Notes: a model not told the origin generated them from the letters alone. A stretch of DNA of 64,000 bases from Thiohalorhabdus denitrificans (GCF_001399755.1 NZ_LJCP01000014.1:1-64000); one strand, 5' to 3'; shown: positions 24,775 to 33,547, counted from the first letter of the stretch. A program made the numbers and translations.

Positions 24775-25261
24775 CCCCGGCACCGCCGGCCTCCTCAATC
24801 GATCCCTCTCCCTCCGCCTCCTCGGACGGCGGTTCCCCCGCCGTCCGCCCTCTGAACGCCCCCACCTCCTCAGGAAGTGTCCCGCCGGGCCGTAGGCCCA
24901 TCCCCTTGACTGTCCCCGCCCGCCGTCCCCGCCCCGCATCTGCAACCGCGGACGGAAGACCTTTCTGTCCCGGGTAAGGTGTCTCCCGGAGTAGCCACAA
25001 GCAAAACTTTAATGTGTCGTAGGGAGAAAAACGTGCACAAAAAATTACAGCAAAAAATTTGAACAATATTTATGCATAAGGGAGACCACTAACACCCCTA
25101 AAACATCAAGTTCCACATAAAAGCTGTCAAGCAAACTTTACAGAAAGTCTATTCAAGCAGGAAGGCTTGCCAAGGACAACGGACGGGGGGACGCCGCACT
25201 AATTCCATACTGCGCGGAAACACCACAAAAAACCAAGAATGGATCGCAAGGAGACAGCTGC
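24775..25261 (+). other. AT-rich upstream region of the second kelch-like gene
   Basis: 487 bases without a gene. From about 25000 the sequence becomes strikingly A/T-rich (for example CAAAAAATTACAGCAAAAAATTTG near 25036) in an otherwise GC-rich neighbourhood, and carries the inverted pair CAAGCAGGAAGGCTTGCC (25153-25170). It probably holds the promoter of the lipoprotein gene, but no convincing -35/-10 or sigma-54 element was found. Confidence 0.5.
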
Positions 25262-26707
25262 ATGATACGGCACAAACTCAGGCCAACCCTTTACCTGCTC
25301 GGGCCGCTCCTGGCCACGGCGCTGATAGCCTCCTGCGGGGGCGATGGTAGCAGCGGCGGTAGCAACGATGGCACTGACGACGGAAGCAACGGGGACAACA
25401 CCTCCGGCGTGGATATCATCGCCGGTACCTGGGTCCAGCAGGATCCCCAGGCGGACTCTGGCGAGCCGGAATACCGCCCCTACTCGGGGGTAACGGCCGG
25501 CGACGGGCGCGTCTTCTACTGGGGAGGAGGCCACAAGTCCCATGACGGCAACGACATCGATGCCTACGAGATCGTCGACACCCGCTGGGAACAGCTGACC
25601 GAGGAGGAGAATACCAACGACGTCGTCAGCTGGTACGAGCCGGACATGAGCACCGAGGTGAGCCACGCCGAATCCCAGATCGGCTCCACCTGGGCCCGCG
25701 ACTGGCTGGCCTCGGACCGGGACCAGAACGACGAGGAGTTCTTCTTCGGCCACGAGCTGAGTCAGGAGGAACGGGACGTCATCAACGAGATCGCGCAGAT
25801 CAAGTACTCCCAGGGCGGTGGGCACGAGGTGGACATCCTCACCCCGCGCGACCGGCCGCTCTCCAAGCACTCCTACGGCCAGACGGCCTGGTGGCCGGGG
25901 CACGGGTTCTGCCTCCTCAAGCAACGCCTGTGGTGCTACGACCCCGAGAAGGGCGATGAGGACGATGCCTGGCAGGAGCTGGCCCAAAATCCCTATACCG
26001 ACGATTTCAACAACGCGGGGAGCATCCACGTCTGGAACCTGGCCTACGATCCGGAACTGGACACGCTGGTGACCTTCTACGGCGCCGGCTTCGGACGCTC
26101 GGGGGCCTACATCTACGATCCCGACGCCGCCTCCGGAAACGGGCCCTGGGTCTCCAAGCCCCGGCGGTACATGCGCACGGACGGCTCCTGGAGCCAGGTC
26201 TATTCCGCCTACAACCCCAACGCCGACGAGCACATCGTCTACGCCGGGCAGCAGTGGCAGCGGGTGGACCTCGACACCGGGGAAGCCCGCGAGATGGCCC
26301 AGCTCCGGAACCACCCGGACATGGAGGGCAAGCTGGAGCAAGGCCCCTACGGCCCGGTGATCCGCTCCTTCTCCATGGAATGGTCTCCCGAGCTGGACAA
26401 GGCCTTGGTGGCCATCAGCATTGAAGGCCAGCTCCAGCTCTGGGCCTACGACCCTGAGGCGGACGCCTGGGAGCGCTACCAGCTGGAGAACGAGGGTCCC
26501 GTCAACGCCCACGCCAAGTGGGACACGCTGGCCCGGGATCCCCTGACCGGCGTCTACGTCTTCCTTGCCAAGGCGGACGAGAACGCCCACCAGACCCCCA
26601 CCACCTGGACCTTCCGGATCGAGGCCCAAGAGGAAGCCCAGGAAGGGGAGGACGGAAGCCAGTCCGGGGAACAGGGCACGGAAGAGGAGACCTCGCAGGA
26701 GCAATAG
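25262..26707 (+). CDS. Kelch/beta-propeller-like lipoprotein (paralogue 2)
   Basis: 481 residues; ATG preceded by AAGGAG. A signal peptide ends in lipobox LIASC (Cys25), then a short Gly/Ser/Asp linker (far shorter than in paralogue 1), then the shared domain: YRPYSGVTAGDGRVFYWGGG, DAYEIVDTRWEQL, GFCLLKQRLWCYDP, WAYDPEADAWERY. It has an extra segment of about 55 residues (around residues 125-185, acidic, VSWYEPDMSTEVSHAESQ onwards) and an acidic Glu/Gln-rich tail not found in the other two. It is the most diverged of the three paralogues and stands in tandem with paralogue 3. Function unknown. Confidence 0.75.
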   Translation: MIRHKLRPTLYLLGPLLATALIASCGGDGSSGGSNDGTDDGSNGDNTSGVDIIAGTWVQQDPQADSGEPEYRPYSGVTAGDGRVFYWGGGHKSHDGNDIDAYEIVDTRWEQLTEEENTNDVVSWYEPDMSTEVSHAESQIGSTWARDWLASDRDQNDEEFFFGHELSQEERDVINEIAQIKYSQGGGHEVDILTPRDRPLSKHSYGQTAWWPGHGFCLLKQRLWCYDPEKGDEDDAWQELAQNPYTDDFNNAGSIHVWNLAYDPELDTLVTFYGAGFGRSGAYIYDPDAASGNGPWVSKPRRYMRTDGSWSQVYSAYNPNADEHIVYAGQQWQRVDLDTGEAREMAQLRNHPDMEGKLEQGPYGPVIRSFSMEWSPELDKALVAISIEGQLQLWAYDPEADAWERYQLENEGPVNAHAKWDTLARDPLTGVYVFLAKADENAHQTPTTWTFRIEAQEEAQEGEDGSQSGEQGTEEETSQEQ

Positions 26708-26741
26708 CCCTTCCCCATAGCCCGTACGGGAAGGAAGCCAC

Positions 26742-26774
26742 GGGGCCACCGGCGGACGCCGGTGGCCCCTTTTC
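26742..26774 (+). terminator. Rho-independent terminator
   Basis: Perfect 12-bp stem GGGGCCACCGGC with its complement, a 4-base loop and TTTTCTT, 35 bases after the paralogue 2 stop. The tandem lipoprotein gene must therefore have its own promoter. Confidence 0.9.
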
Positions 26775-27069
26775 TTATCCAGCCCCCTGTAATTTCAATC
26801 TCTTACCCGCGCAACCGGGCCTTCCGCTAAAGGGAATGCACCGTTTTCTAGTCACCCCTCCCTAGGTACCCGCATATAGAAAAAGCCGCGATCACCCCGG
26901 GTAGCAAGGCCCCCGGATATAGGGCTTCATTGGCAAAGGGATGCAGAAAACGGCGGAATGCCTTTTGTATAAAGGTTTTACAAAAGCCCTCCGCCACCAG
27001 AACGCCTTTCAAACTACTTCGCTTCCTGGCAAATACATTCGAACGGGGAAAACCGTGCAACACAGCCAT
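26775..27069 (+). other. Upstream region of the third kelch-like gene
   Basis: No gene is supported here. The open frame continues from 26941, but its first 43 codons lack a signal-peptide character and a ribosome site. An AT-rich stretch with TTTTGTATAAAGGTTTTACA near 26960 could hold a promoter. Confidence 0.4.
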
Positions 27070-28329
27070 ATGCGCGAGGGAACGAGCCAACACCCCCGCA
27101 ACCGGGCCAGCGTGCCCCTCCCGCTGGGAGCAGCCTTGCTCCCCGTGCTGTTCCTGGCCGCCTGCGGGGAAAACTCGGGAAACGACGACTCCGGCGCCTC
27201 TGGAGACCGGAACGGCGCGGGGAATCCCGGGCAGGAAGAGCAAGAGGAGGCCGAGCCGCGCGCCTACACCCCGGAATGGCCCGCCGACACCTGGGTCCGG
27301 CAGGATCCGGCGGTGGGTGAGCGGTTCAACGAGGACGACGCCGGTGGGGAGCCGGAGTACCGGCCCTACGCCGGTGTGACCGCCGGCGACGGCCGCGTCT
27401 ACTACTGGGGGGGCGGCCACAAGACCCACGACGGCAACGACATCGACGCCTACGACATCCGCGACAACGAGTGGGTCCAGCTCACCGAGGAGGAGGACTG
27501 GACCGACGTGGACGACTGGGACCACCTGACCGCGCAGGAAAAGCAGGACATCAAGGATTCGAACAACGCCGGCTGGGAGGTGGACCTCCTCTCGCCGCGC
27601 GGCCGGCCTGTGACCAAGCACTCCTACGCCCAGATGGCCTGGTGGCCCGGGCACGGCTACTGCCTGCTCAAGCAGCGCCTTTGGTGCTACGACCCCGCCA
27701 TGGGCGATAGCGACGGGGCTTGGCAGGACCTGGCCGAGGACCCGTTCCCCTTCGACAATACGGGCCAGATCGCCATCTGGAACCTCACCTACGATCCGGG
27801 GCTGGACACGGTGGTGACGGTGGCCGGAAGCGGCCACAACGAGCGGGCCTGGGCCTTCGACGCCCAGACCGGAACCTGGCGGACGGTCGTCACCGCCGGC
27901 TCCACCGGAGACGCCTACACGGAGGTGCACAGCGCCTACAACCCGGAATCCGGCTGGCACATCGTCTTCGCCCAGAACCGCTGGCAGCGGATGAACTTCG
28001 GCACCGGGGAGGTGAAGGAGATGGCCCAGCTCCGGCACAACGGCGAGCGCGTGGGGGCCTCCTTCTCCATCGAGTGGGCCCCGGAGCTGGGCAAGGCCCT
28101 GGTGGCCAAACGCCTCGACGGGCAGCTGCGCATGTGGACCTACGACCCCCGGGCCAACGCCTGGTCCGAGTTCGAGCTGGCGGGGGACGGCCCCATGAAC
28201 GCCCACGCCAAATGGGACACCCTGGCGCGGGACCCCGAGACCGGCGTGTACGTGTTCCTGGCCAAGGAGGACGAGAACGCCGAGGAGGGCGAGACCCCGG
28301 AGACCTGGACCTTCTGGTTGTCGAAGTAG
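27070..28329 (+). CDS. Kelch/beta-propeller-like lipoprotein (paralogue 3)
   Basis: 419 residues from the ATG at 27070, the start that places the signal peptide correctly (PLGAALLPVLFLAAC, lipobox LAAC). A short acidic linker follows, then the shared domain with YRPYAGVTAGDGRVYYWGGG, HKTHDGNDIDAYDI, SPRGRPVTKHSYAQM, GYCLLKQRLWCYDP and WTYDPRANAWSEF. It is closest to paralogue 1 (715-2184): long identical stretches include the AELGKALVAK region and the C-terminal ETPETWTF. It lacks the long DSGD linker. A REP cluster follows the stop. Role unknown; the three genes probably encode interchangeable or divergent surface proteins. Confidence 0.75.
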   Translation: MREGTSQHPRNRASVPLPLGAALLPVLFLAACGENSGNDDSGASGDRNGAGNPGQEEQEEAEPRAYTPEWPADTWVRQDPAVGERFNEDDAGGEPEYRPYAGVTAGDGRVYYWGGGHKTHDGNDIDAYDIRDNEWVQLTEEEDWTDVDDWDHLTAQEKQDIKDSNNAGWEVDLLSPRGRPVTKHSYAQMAWWPGHGYCLLKQRLWCYDPAMGDSDGAWQDLAEDPFPFDNTGQIAIWNLTYDPGLDTVVTVAGSGHNERAWAFDAQTGTWRTVVTAGSTGDAYTEVHSAYNPESGWHIVFAQNRWQRMNFGTGEVKEMAQLRHNGERVGASFSIEWAPELGKALVAKRLDGQLRMWTYDPRANAWSEFELAGDGPMNAHAKWDTLARDPETGVYVFLAKEDENAEEGETPETWTFWLSK

Positions 28330-28351
28330 GCAAAGCGTTCGATAGGAGGGT

Positions 28352-28491
28352 CTGTGGGAGCGGACTCCTGCTTGTCGCGGCCACTGGCCGCTCCTACAGG
28401 GGTCTGTTCCTGCGGCGCAATTGTGGGAGCGGCTATCAGCCGCGACAAACCGGGGCTTGAAGGGGGGCGCGGCCAATGGCCGCCCCCACAA
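28352..28491. repeat. REP-like palindrome cluster (four units)
   Basis: Units TGTGGGAGCGG... at 28352, inverted GTCGCGGCCACTGGCCGCTCC at 28374-28398, TGTGGGAGCGGCTATCAGCC... at 28421-28447 and inverted GCGCGGCCAATGGCCGCCCC at 28466-28491. They occupy the whole gap between two converging genes. Confidence 0.8.
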
Positions 28492-28514
28492 ACGGCCTGG
28501 CCTCACAGGAGGCC

Positions 28515-29210
28515 CTACTCCGCCACCTCCTCCAGGAGCTCCGGCCCGTCGTTCCGGGGGTTGTTCACCCCCCGGGACACGGGATGGGCCTCCATCTCCT
28601 CCGCCGGATACGGCCGCAGGAGTCCTCGCAGCGCTTCCGGATCGCCCACCCCCGGGTCCAGCCACAGGTCGCGGTCCCCGGACCCCAGCACCACCGGCAT
28701 GCGGTTGTGGATCCGGCCCAGCAGCTCGTTGGGCTCGCCCATGATGATGGTGTAGCTCTCCAGAACCCGCGGCTGCCCCTCCACCTCCCCTTCCCAGCGC
28801 TCCCAGAGCCCGGCGAAGGTCATGGGCTCGCCGCTCTTCAGCCGGATCCAGTAGGGCTGCTTCGGCCCGCCCTCCACCGCGTGCCATTCGTAGAAGCCAT
28901 CGGCGGGAACCAGGCAGCGCCGCCGCCGGAAGGCGGCCCGGAAGGCCGGCTTCTCCGCCACCGACTCGGCCCGCGCGTTGATCAGGCTGTATTTGGAACG
29001 GGTCTCCCCGGGGTCCTTGGCCCAGAAGGGGATCAGCCCCCACTCCAGCCCGACCAGCTCGCGCTCCCCCGGCTCGGCCTCCCGGCATACCAGCCCCTTC
29101 TGGGTGGGGGCCAGATTGTAGGACCCCTCCCAGGCGCGATCCCGGATCCGGGCGCGGAGGAGCTCGGCGAGGTCCTCCTGGGGGGTGAACAGACCGTATC
29201 GGCCGCACAT
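28515..29210 (-). CDS. SRAP/HMCES domain protein (YedK-like abasic-site shield)
   Basis: 231 residues. The start MCGRYGLF supplies Cys2, which after Met removal forms the thiazolidine crosslink to abasic sites in single-stranded DNA. YNLAPTQ (Asn32), WGLIPFWAKD, NARAES, CLVPADGFYEWH (Glu108) and GRIHNRMPVVL (active-site His) are all present. The length matches E. coli YedK (222). It protects abasic sites at replication forks. Single gene; no clear SOS box was found. It converges on the kelch-like gene across the REP cluster. Confidence 0.92.
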   Translation of the reverse strand: MCGRYGLFTPQEDLAELLRARIRDRAWEGSYNLAPTQKGLVCREAEPGERELVGLEWGLIPFWAKDPGETRSKYSLINARAESVAEKPAFRAAFRRRRCLVPADGFYEWHAVEGGPKQPYWIRLKSGEPMTFAGLWERWEGEVEGQPRVLESYTIIMGEPNELLGRIHNRMPVVLGSGDRDLWLDPGVGDPEALRGLLRPYPAEEMEAHPVSRGVNNPRNDGPELLEEVAE

Positions 29211-29530
29211 GGCAGCACCTCCGGGCGTGCATCGGGGAGCTTCCGGACCCTTCCTTCCAGCCCTTATCCCTTTGGAATCGAGGGCGGATCGGGAAGTTCG
29301 GCCCCGGGGTCCAGACGGGCGGGGAAAGCCGACTAAGGGTCCCCCCTAATTGTCTTAATGGGTACACCCCTATATCAATATGAGATTTCCGAATAAGACC
29401 GCCACGGCGGCGCGGCGCCTACCTCTCGGAGCCTCCCGGCTGACCAACCCTTCCTTCGGTGGGCGAAAATGGCGCCACTTCCAAGTAACGGTCGGCGGTA
29501 CGGCCCCGGCGCAACCGTTGAGGGCGAGCC
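29211..29530. other. Divergent intergenic region
   Basis: 320 bases between the divergently transcribed SRAP and histidine kinase genes. A more A/T-rich stretch (29346-29400) probably holds a promoter, but no clear elements or binding sites were recognised. Confidence 0.4.
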
Positions 29531-31123
29531 ATGGAAGCCCTCCAGGATTCCTTCTGGTGGACAGCGACGATCTCCGCCTTCGGCGGCCTGCTGCTCGGCG
29601 GGCTGGCGGCGTCCGTCTGCCAGCGGATCACCGGCCGCGCTCGGGAGGCCTCCGTAGCCCGCGAGCGGGACTTCATCCACATGATGGTGGAGAACATGCC
29701 CGGCCTGTTCGGGGTGATCACGCCCGAGGGCCGGCTGGTGCGCTGGAACCGCAATCTGGAGAGGCTCACCGGACGCCGTCCCGAGGAGCTGGAAGGGGCC
29801 CGCACCATCGACCTGTTCCCGAAGGACCAGCACCCCGGCCTCCAGACCGCCCTCCGCCAGACCCTGCAGAAGGGCCACGGCACCCTGGATCTGGAGCTGG
29901 CCGACCCGGAGGGCCGACGCATTCCCTACGGCTTCGCCTGCCACCTGGTCACCATCGCCGGCAGCCAGTACCTGGTGGGATTCGGCTACGACCTCTCCGC
30001 GCGCAAGGCCCTGGAAACCGAGCGCGAGCAGCTCTCCGAGATCATCGAGGCCGCCCCGGACTTCGTCGGCATCGCCGACCCCGAGGGCCGGATCCTGTAC
30101 CACAACCCGGCGGCCAAGCAGCTGCTCGGAAACCCCAAGGGGCAGGAGCGGTGGGCCTGGGACAGCCATCCGGAGGAGGAGGCGCGACGGCTGGCCCGGG
30201 AGGCCCTGCTCCAAGCGGCCGAGCACGGCTCCTGGGAGGGAGAGATGCGGTTCCTGCGCCAGGACGGCACCGAGGTGCCCATGGCCCAGACCATCCTCGC
30301 CCACCACGACGAATCGGGGCGGGTGGCCTGGTTCTCCACCATCGCCCGCGACCTCACCAAGCACAAGGAGGCCGAGGGGCTCGCCCGGCGGCACCTCAAC
30401 GAGCTCGCCCACGCCTCGCGGCTGAGCACCGCCGGGGAGATGGCCACCCAGCTCGCCCACGAGCTCAACCAGCCCCTGGCCGCCATCAGCGCCAACAGCC
30501 AGGCCTGCCTCAACTACTTCGAGCGCCCGGAGCCGGACCTGGACAAGATCCGGGCCATCCTCCAGGACCTCCAGGCCCAATCGCAGCGGGCGGGCCGGAT
30601 CATCCGGCAGCTGCGCTCCTTCGTTGGGCGGGGCCAGTCCCGCTGGCAGGAGATGGACCTCAACGTGGTCCTGGAGAACGTGCTGAGCCTCGCCCGGCTG
30701 GAGACGGAAGGCCGGGGCATCCAGCTCCACAACGTGCCCGCCCCCGACCTGCCGCGCTTCCACGGCGATCCATCCCTGGTGGAGCAGGTGGCCATGAACC
30801 TGGTCCGCAACGCCGCCGAGGCCGTGAGCGAGCAGGCGGGCCGGGGGGAGAAGGCCCTGATCCTGGTGACCATCGAGGCGCAGGAGGAGGGCGAGGCCCT
30901 GATCTCGGTACACGACAACGGGCCGGGCCTATCCGGGACCGAGCTGGACCAGGTCTTCGAGCCCTTCTTCACCTCCAAGCCGCACGGCATGGGGCTGGGC
31001 CTGCGCATCAGCCAGTCCATCGTCGAGACCCATGGCGGCAAGCTCTGGGCGGAGGCGAACAGCTGGGGCGGCGCCACCTTCCGCTTCACCCTCCCCCGGG
31101 ACACGCCCTCACCCCTCGCCTGA
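29531..31123 (+). CDS. PAS-domain sensor histidine kinase (FixL/DctB-like), orphan
   Basis: 530 residues. One N-terminal membrane span (about 8-30) is followed by two PAS domains (about 48-165 and 168-290) and a transmitter domain with ATQLAHELNQPLAAIS (His310), NLVRNAAEAV, DNGPGL and GMGLGLRISQSIVE. HELNQPLAAI and the MGLGL arrangement are typical of FixL and DctB-type kinases. No response regulator gene is adjacent, so its partner must lie elsewhere. It is followed by a GlcG/HbpS-like gene 99 bases downstream, which might be functionally linked because HbpS-type proteins modulate sensor kinases in some bacteria. That link is inference. Confidence 0.85.
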   Translation: MEALQDSFWWTATISAFGGLLLGGLAASVCQRITGRAREASVARERDFIHMMVENMPGLFGVITPEGRLVRWNRNLERLTGRRPEELEGARTIDLFPKDQHPGLQTALRQTLQKGHGTLDLELADPEGRRIPYGFACHLVTIAGSQYLVGFGYDLSARKALETEREQLSEIIEAAPDFVGIADPEGRILYHNPAAKQLLGNPKGQERWAWDSHPEEEARRLAREALLQAAEHGSWEGEMRFLRQDGTEVPMAQTILAHHDESGRVAWFSTIARDLTKHKEAEGLARRHLNELAHASRLSTAGEMATQLAHELNQPLAAISANSQACLNYFERPEPDLDKIRAILQDLQAQSQRAGRIIRQLRSFVGRGQSRWQEMDLNVVLENVLSLARLETEGRGIQLHNVPAPDLPRFHGDPSLVEQVAMNLVRNAAEAVSEQAGRGEKALILVTIEAQEEGEALISVHDNGPGLSGTELDQVFEPFFTSKPHGMGLGLRISQSIVETHGGKLWAEANSWGGATFRFTLPRDTPSPLA

Positions 31124-31222
31124 CACTCCCGGTCCCGGTGGACAGCCCCCCGCCCATGCAGTACAAAATCCGGGGCAATCGCCTTTCAACGCAACACCCT
31201 ACAAACGGAAAGGGCTGCGCTT

Positions 31223-31759
31223 ATGTCCATCCAACCGCGGAGCATCGCCAAGGCGGCCGCCGGCCTCCTGGCCGGCTCCCTCGTCAGCTTGCCCGCCACC
31301 GCGCAGGACGACGCGGGCGGCGGCGACTTCATGGAGGTGACCCGCATGTCCATGGAAATCTCCCGGGACATCGCCGAAGGCGCCGTGGAGGCCTGCCGGG
31401 AGAAGGGCTACCAGGTCACCGCGGCGGTGGTGGACCGCGAGGGCAACCCGCAGGTGGTCATGCGCGACGTCTACGCCCCCGAGGTGAGCTACCGCATCGC
31501 CAAGGAGAAGGCCTTCACCGCCGTTTCCTTCTCCGTGGACACCCACCAGCTGATCCAGAACCGGGAAGGCGTCGGCGCCACCCTCAACCACATGGACGAC
31601 CTGCTGTTCGCCGACGGCGGCCTCATCGTCGAGACCGGCGGCGGCCAGATCGTCGGGGCCGTGGGCGTCAGCGGCGCCCCCGGCGGGGACATCGACCGCA
31701 GCTGCGCCCAGGCGGGCATCGACGCGGTCAGCGACCGCCTGCAGTTCGGCGGCATGTAA
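31223..31759 (+). CDS. GlcG/HbpS family haem-binding-like protein, exported
   Basis: 178 residues. A signal peptide (MSIQPRSIAKAAAGLLAGSL...) ends near LPATAQ. The domain has SRDIAEGAVEACREKGYQVT, AAVVDREGNPQVVMR, AKEKAFTAVSFS and VGAVGVSGAPGGDIDRSCAQAGIDAV, the signatures of the GlcG/HbpS (formerly DUF336) family. Exported members bind haem or corrinoids or act as redox sensors. It stands downstream of an orphan sensor kinase. The REP cluster right after it may stabilise the message. Confidence 0.85.
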   Translation: MSIQPRSIAKAAAGLLAGSLVSLPATAQDDAGGGDFMEVTRMSMEISRDIAEGAVEACREKGYQVTAAVVDREGNPQVVMRDVYAPEVSYRIAKEKAFTAVSFSVDTHQLIQNREGVGATLNHMDDLLFADGGLIVETGGGQIVGAVGVSGAPGGDIDRSCAQAGIDAVSDRLQFGGM

Positions 31760-31787
31760 GGGGAAGGGGCCTGTAGGAACAGGCCCC

Positions 31788-32022
31788 CTGTAGGAGCGGC
31801 CAGTGGCCGCGACCCCCTTCCCGCCCTTGTCTGTCGCGGCCAATGGCCGCTCCCACAAGGAGCTATTCCCGATAGCGGGCCAAGGCTCCTGTGGGAGCGG
31901 TCCATAGACCGCGACCGCCGTTCACGCCCCGGCCTGTCGCGGCTGATAGCCGCTCCCACAAGAGGCTATTTCCCATAGCGGGCGACAAGGCCCCTGTAGG
32001 AGCGGTCCGTGACCGCGACCGC
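31788..32022. repeat. REP-like array, five units in alternating orientation
   Basis: Units at 31790-31815 (+), 31832-31857 (-), 31890-31916 (+), 31935-31961 (-) and 31995-32022 (+), each with TGTAGGAGCGGYC or TGTGGGAGCGG at one end and CCGCGACC at the other. The spacers contain the repeated string TCCCGATAGCGGGC or TTCCCATAGCGGGC. The strict alternation is the layout of BIME elements. Confidence 0.85.
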
Positions 32023-32025
32023 CGT

Positions 32026-32688
32026 TCACTCCCGAGCGGTGAGCCGATACACGTGCTCCCGCAGCTCCGTCACCCCCGCCTCCCGGAACCCCGGGCTCTC
32101 CTCCAGCACATCCCAGAGCCGCAGGGTCTCCAGCTCGTAGGTCGAACCGTACAGGGTCTCCAGCTCCGGCTCGTGCACCGCGAAGGGCGGGCCGGACATC
32201 TGCTCCTGCGGGTACTCCAGGGTCCAGAACAGGATGGGCGGCCGGCTAGGGAGCAGATCGTGCATAGCCCGGCCATAGCGCTCGCGCATCTCCGGCGGCA
32301 GGGCAATGAAGGAGGCCCGGTCGAACACCCCGTCCACCGGCCCCAGGCGGTCCGCGTCCAGGTCGAAGAAGTCCCCGCACAGGATGGTCACCCCGCCGGC
32401 GTGGAAGCGCAGGAAGGGCCCGTCCTCCGTCACCTCCGGCTCCATCCCGTTCTCGGCGTAGAAATCCCGGCAGGCCTGCTCGGAGAGCTCCACCCCCACC
32501 ACGGTGTGGCCGCGCTCGGCGGCCAGCCAGTGCATGTCCACCGTCTTCCCGCACAGGGGCACGAAGACCCGGCCTCCCGCCGGCACCGGCATCTCCGGCC
32601 AGAAATCCAGGAGATGCGGGTTCACCTTCTCCAGGTGCCAGTTGATCCGGTTATTCTTCCACCTATCCAGCCAGAATTCGCGGTCCAT
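32026..32688 (-). CDS. tpm: Thiopurine S-methyltransferase (TPMT family)
   Basis: 220 residues, the usual bacterial length. It opens MDREFWLDRWKNNRINWHLE and has GGRVFVPLCGKTVDMHWLA (SAM site), GHTVVGVELSEQACRDFY, CGDFFDLD and DRASFIALPPEMRERY, all characteristic. Bacterial members methylate thiopurines and in several species selenium and tellurium oxyanion products, giving volatile species. A REP array abuts the stop. It may detoxify chalcogen compounds in this organism; substrate not shown by sequence. Confidence 0.9.
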   Translation of the reverse strand: MDREFWLDRWKNNRINWHLEKVNPHLLDFWPEMPVPAGGRVFVPLCGKTVDMHWLAAERGHTVVGVELSEQACRDFYAENGMEPEVTEDGPFLRFHAGGVTILCGDFFDLDADRLGPVDGVFDRASFIALPPEMRERYGRAMHDLLPSRPPILFWTLEYPQEQMSGPPFAVHEPELETLYGSTYELETLRLWDVLEESPGFREAGVTELREHVYRLTARE

Positions 32689-32835
32689 CCATGCCTCTCC
32701 GGGATACCGAATGTGTGTTCTAGGAGCAGCGCATTGTACGGGATACCCAACCGGCGCGCATGGCCCCGCGGAAGCCCGATGGAACCGGAGCGCGCCTTAG
32801 TACGTGGGACCCAGAAAGGGCCCTGTGCCGGCCCC

Positions 32836-32861
32836 TTGTGGGAGCGGTCCGAGACCGCGAC
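32836..32861 (+). repeat. REP-like single unit
   Basis: TTGTGGGAGCGGTCCGAGACCGCGAC is a lone unit in the 275-base gap between tpm and the antitoxin gene; no gene is seen in that gap. Confidence 0.75.
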
Positions 32862-32963
32862 TCCTCGGGGTGGAAAACCCGGGACGGCCGGAACCCCGGA
32901 AGAGTTGCCCGGATCTCCCTACTGCGCCATGATGTCGTCATCTGATATCACCTGGAGGCACCC

Positions 32964-33185
32964 ATGCGCACGGTCGTCGACCTTCCCGAGGAACAGCTCA
33001 AGGCTATCAAGGCGCTGGCCAAACGGGAGAACATCTCCCAGGCGGAGGCCATCCGCCGGGCCGTCCACGCCTACCTGACCACCCGCCCGGCACCGGACCG
33101 GAAATCCCCCGCGTTCGGCATGTGGCAGGACCGCGATGAAGGCTTGCGCTATCAGCGCGCACTCCGCGACGAGTGGGCCGAATGA
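32964..33185 (+). CDS. Ribbon-helix-helix antitoxin of a VapBC-like pair
   Basis: 73 residues. MRTVVDLPEEQLKAIKALAK with ISQAEAIRRAVHAYL is a ribbon-helix-helix DNA-binding unit of the CopG/Arc type. The C terminus (about 45-73) would thread into the toxin. Its stop overlaps the toxin start by ATGA, the usual coupling of type II modules. It should repress its own promoter and neutralise the PIN toxin. Confidence 0.85.
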   Translation: MRTVVDLPEEQLKAIKALAKRENISQAEAIRRAVHAYLTTRPAPDRKSPAFGMWQDRDEGLRYQRALRDEWAE

Positions 33186-33547
33186 AGGCGGTATTCGACA
33201 CCAACATCCTCGTGGACTACCTAAACGGCGTGGACCAATCCGCCGAGGAGCTCCAACGCTACACCAGTCGCCAGATCAGCCAGATCACCTGGATGGAGGT
33301 ACTGGTGGGATGCCGCGACGAAAAGGAGGAGCAAACCGTCCGGGAATTCCTGGAGACCTTCGACGTGATCCCTCTCGACGGGAAAGTCGCCGAGGCCGCC
33401 GTGGTTCTTCGGCGGGCCAACGGCCTCAAGCTCCCCGACGCCATCATCCTGGGAACGGCGGAATGCGAGCAGGCCCTCCTGGTAACCCGGGACACCAAGG
33501 CGTTTGCCCCGGAATCCCCCGGCATCCGGGTTCCCTACCAGGTGTAA
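33182..33547 (+). CDS. PIN-domain toxin (VapC-like ribonuclease)
   Basis: 121 residues from the ATG overlapping the antitoxin stop. MKAVFDTNILVDYLNG supplies the first catalytic Asp (residue 6), TWMEVLVG the Glu, KLPDAIILGTAE the central acidic residue and LLVTRDTKAF the last. This is the usual four-acidic-residue PIN active site. VapC toxins cut tRNA or rRNA. The pair is intact. Confidence 0.88.
   Translation: MKAVFDTNILVDYLNGVDQSAEELQRYTSRQISQITWMEVLVGCRDEKEEQTVREFLETFDVIPLDGKVAEAAVVLRRANGLKLPDAIILGTAECEQALLVTRDTKAFAPESPGIRVPYQV

Noticed and set aside
22594-24945. 783-codon minus-strand frame opposite dinG
   Set aside because: Shadow of dinG with no recognisable domain; dinG motifs are complete in the plus frame.
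31788-32022. Possible CRISPR array
   Set aside because: Repeats alternate in orientation, are themselves palindromes and have similar rather than unique spacers, and no cas genes are near; REP/BIME-like.
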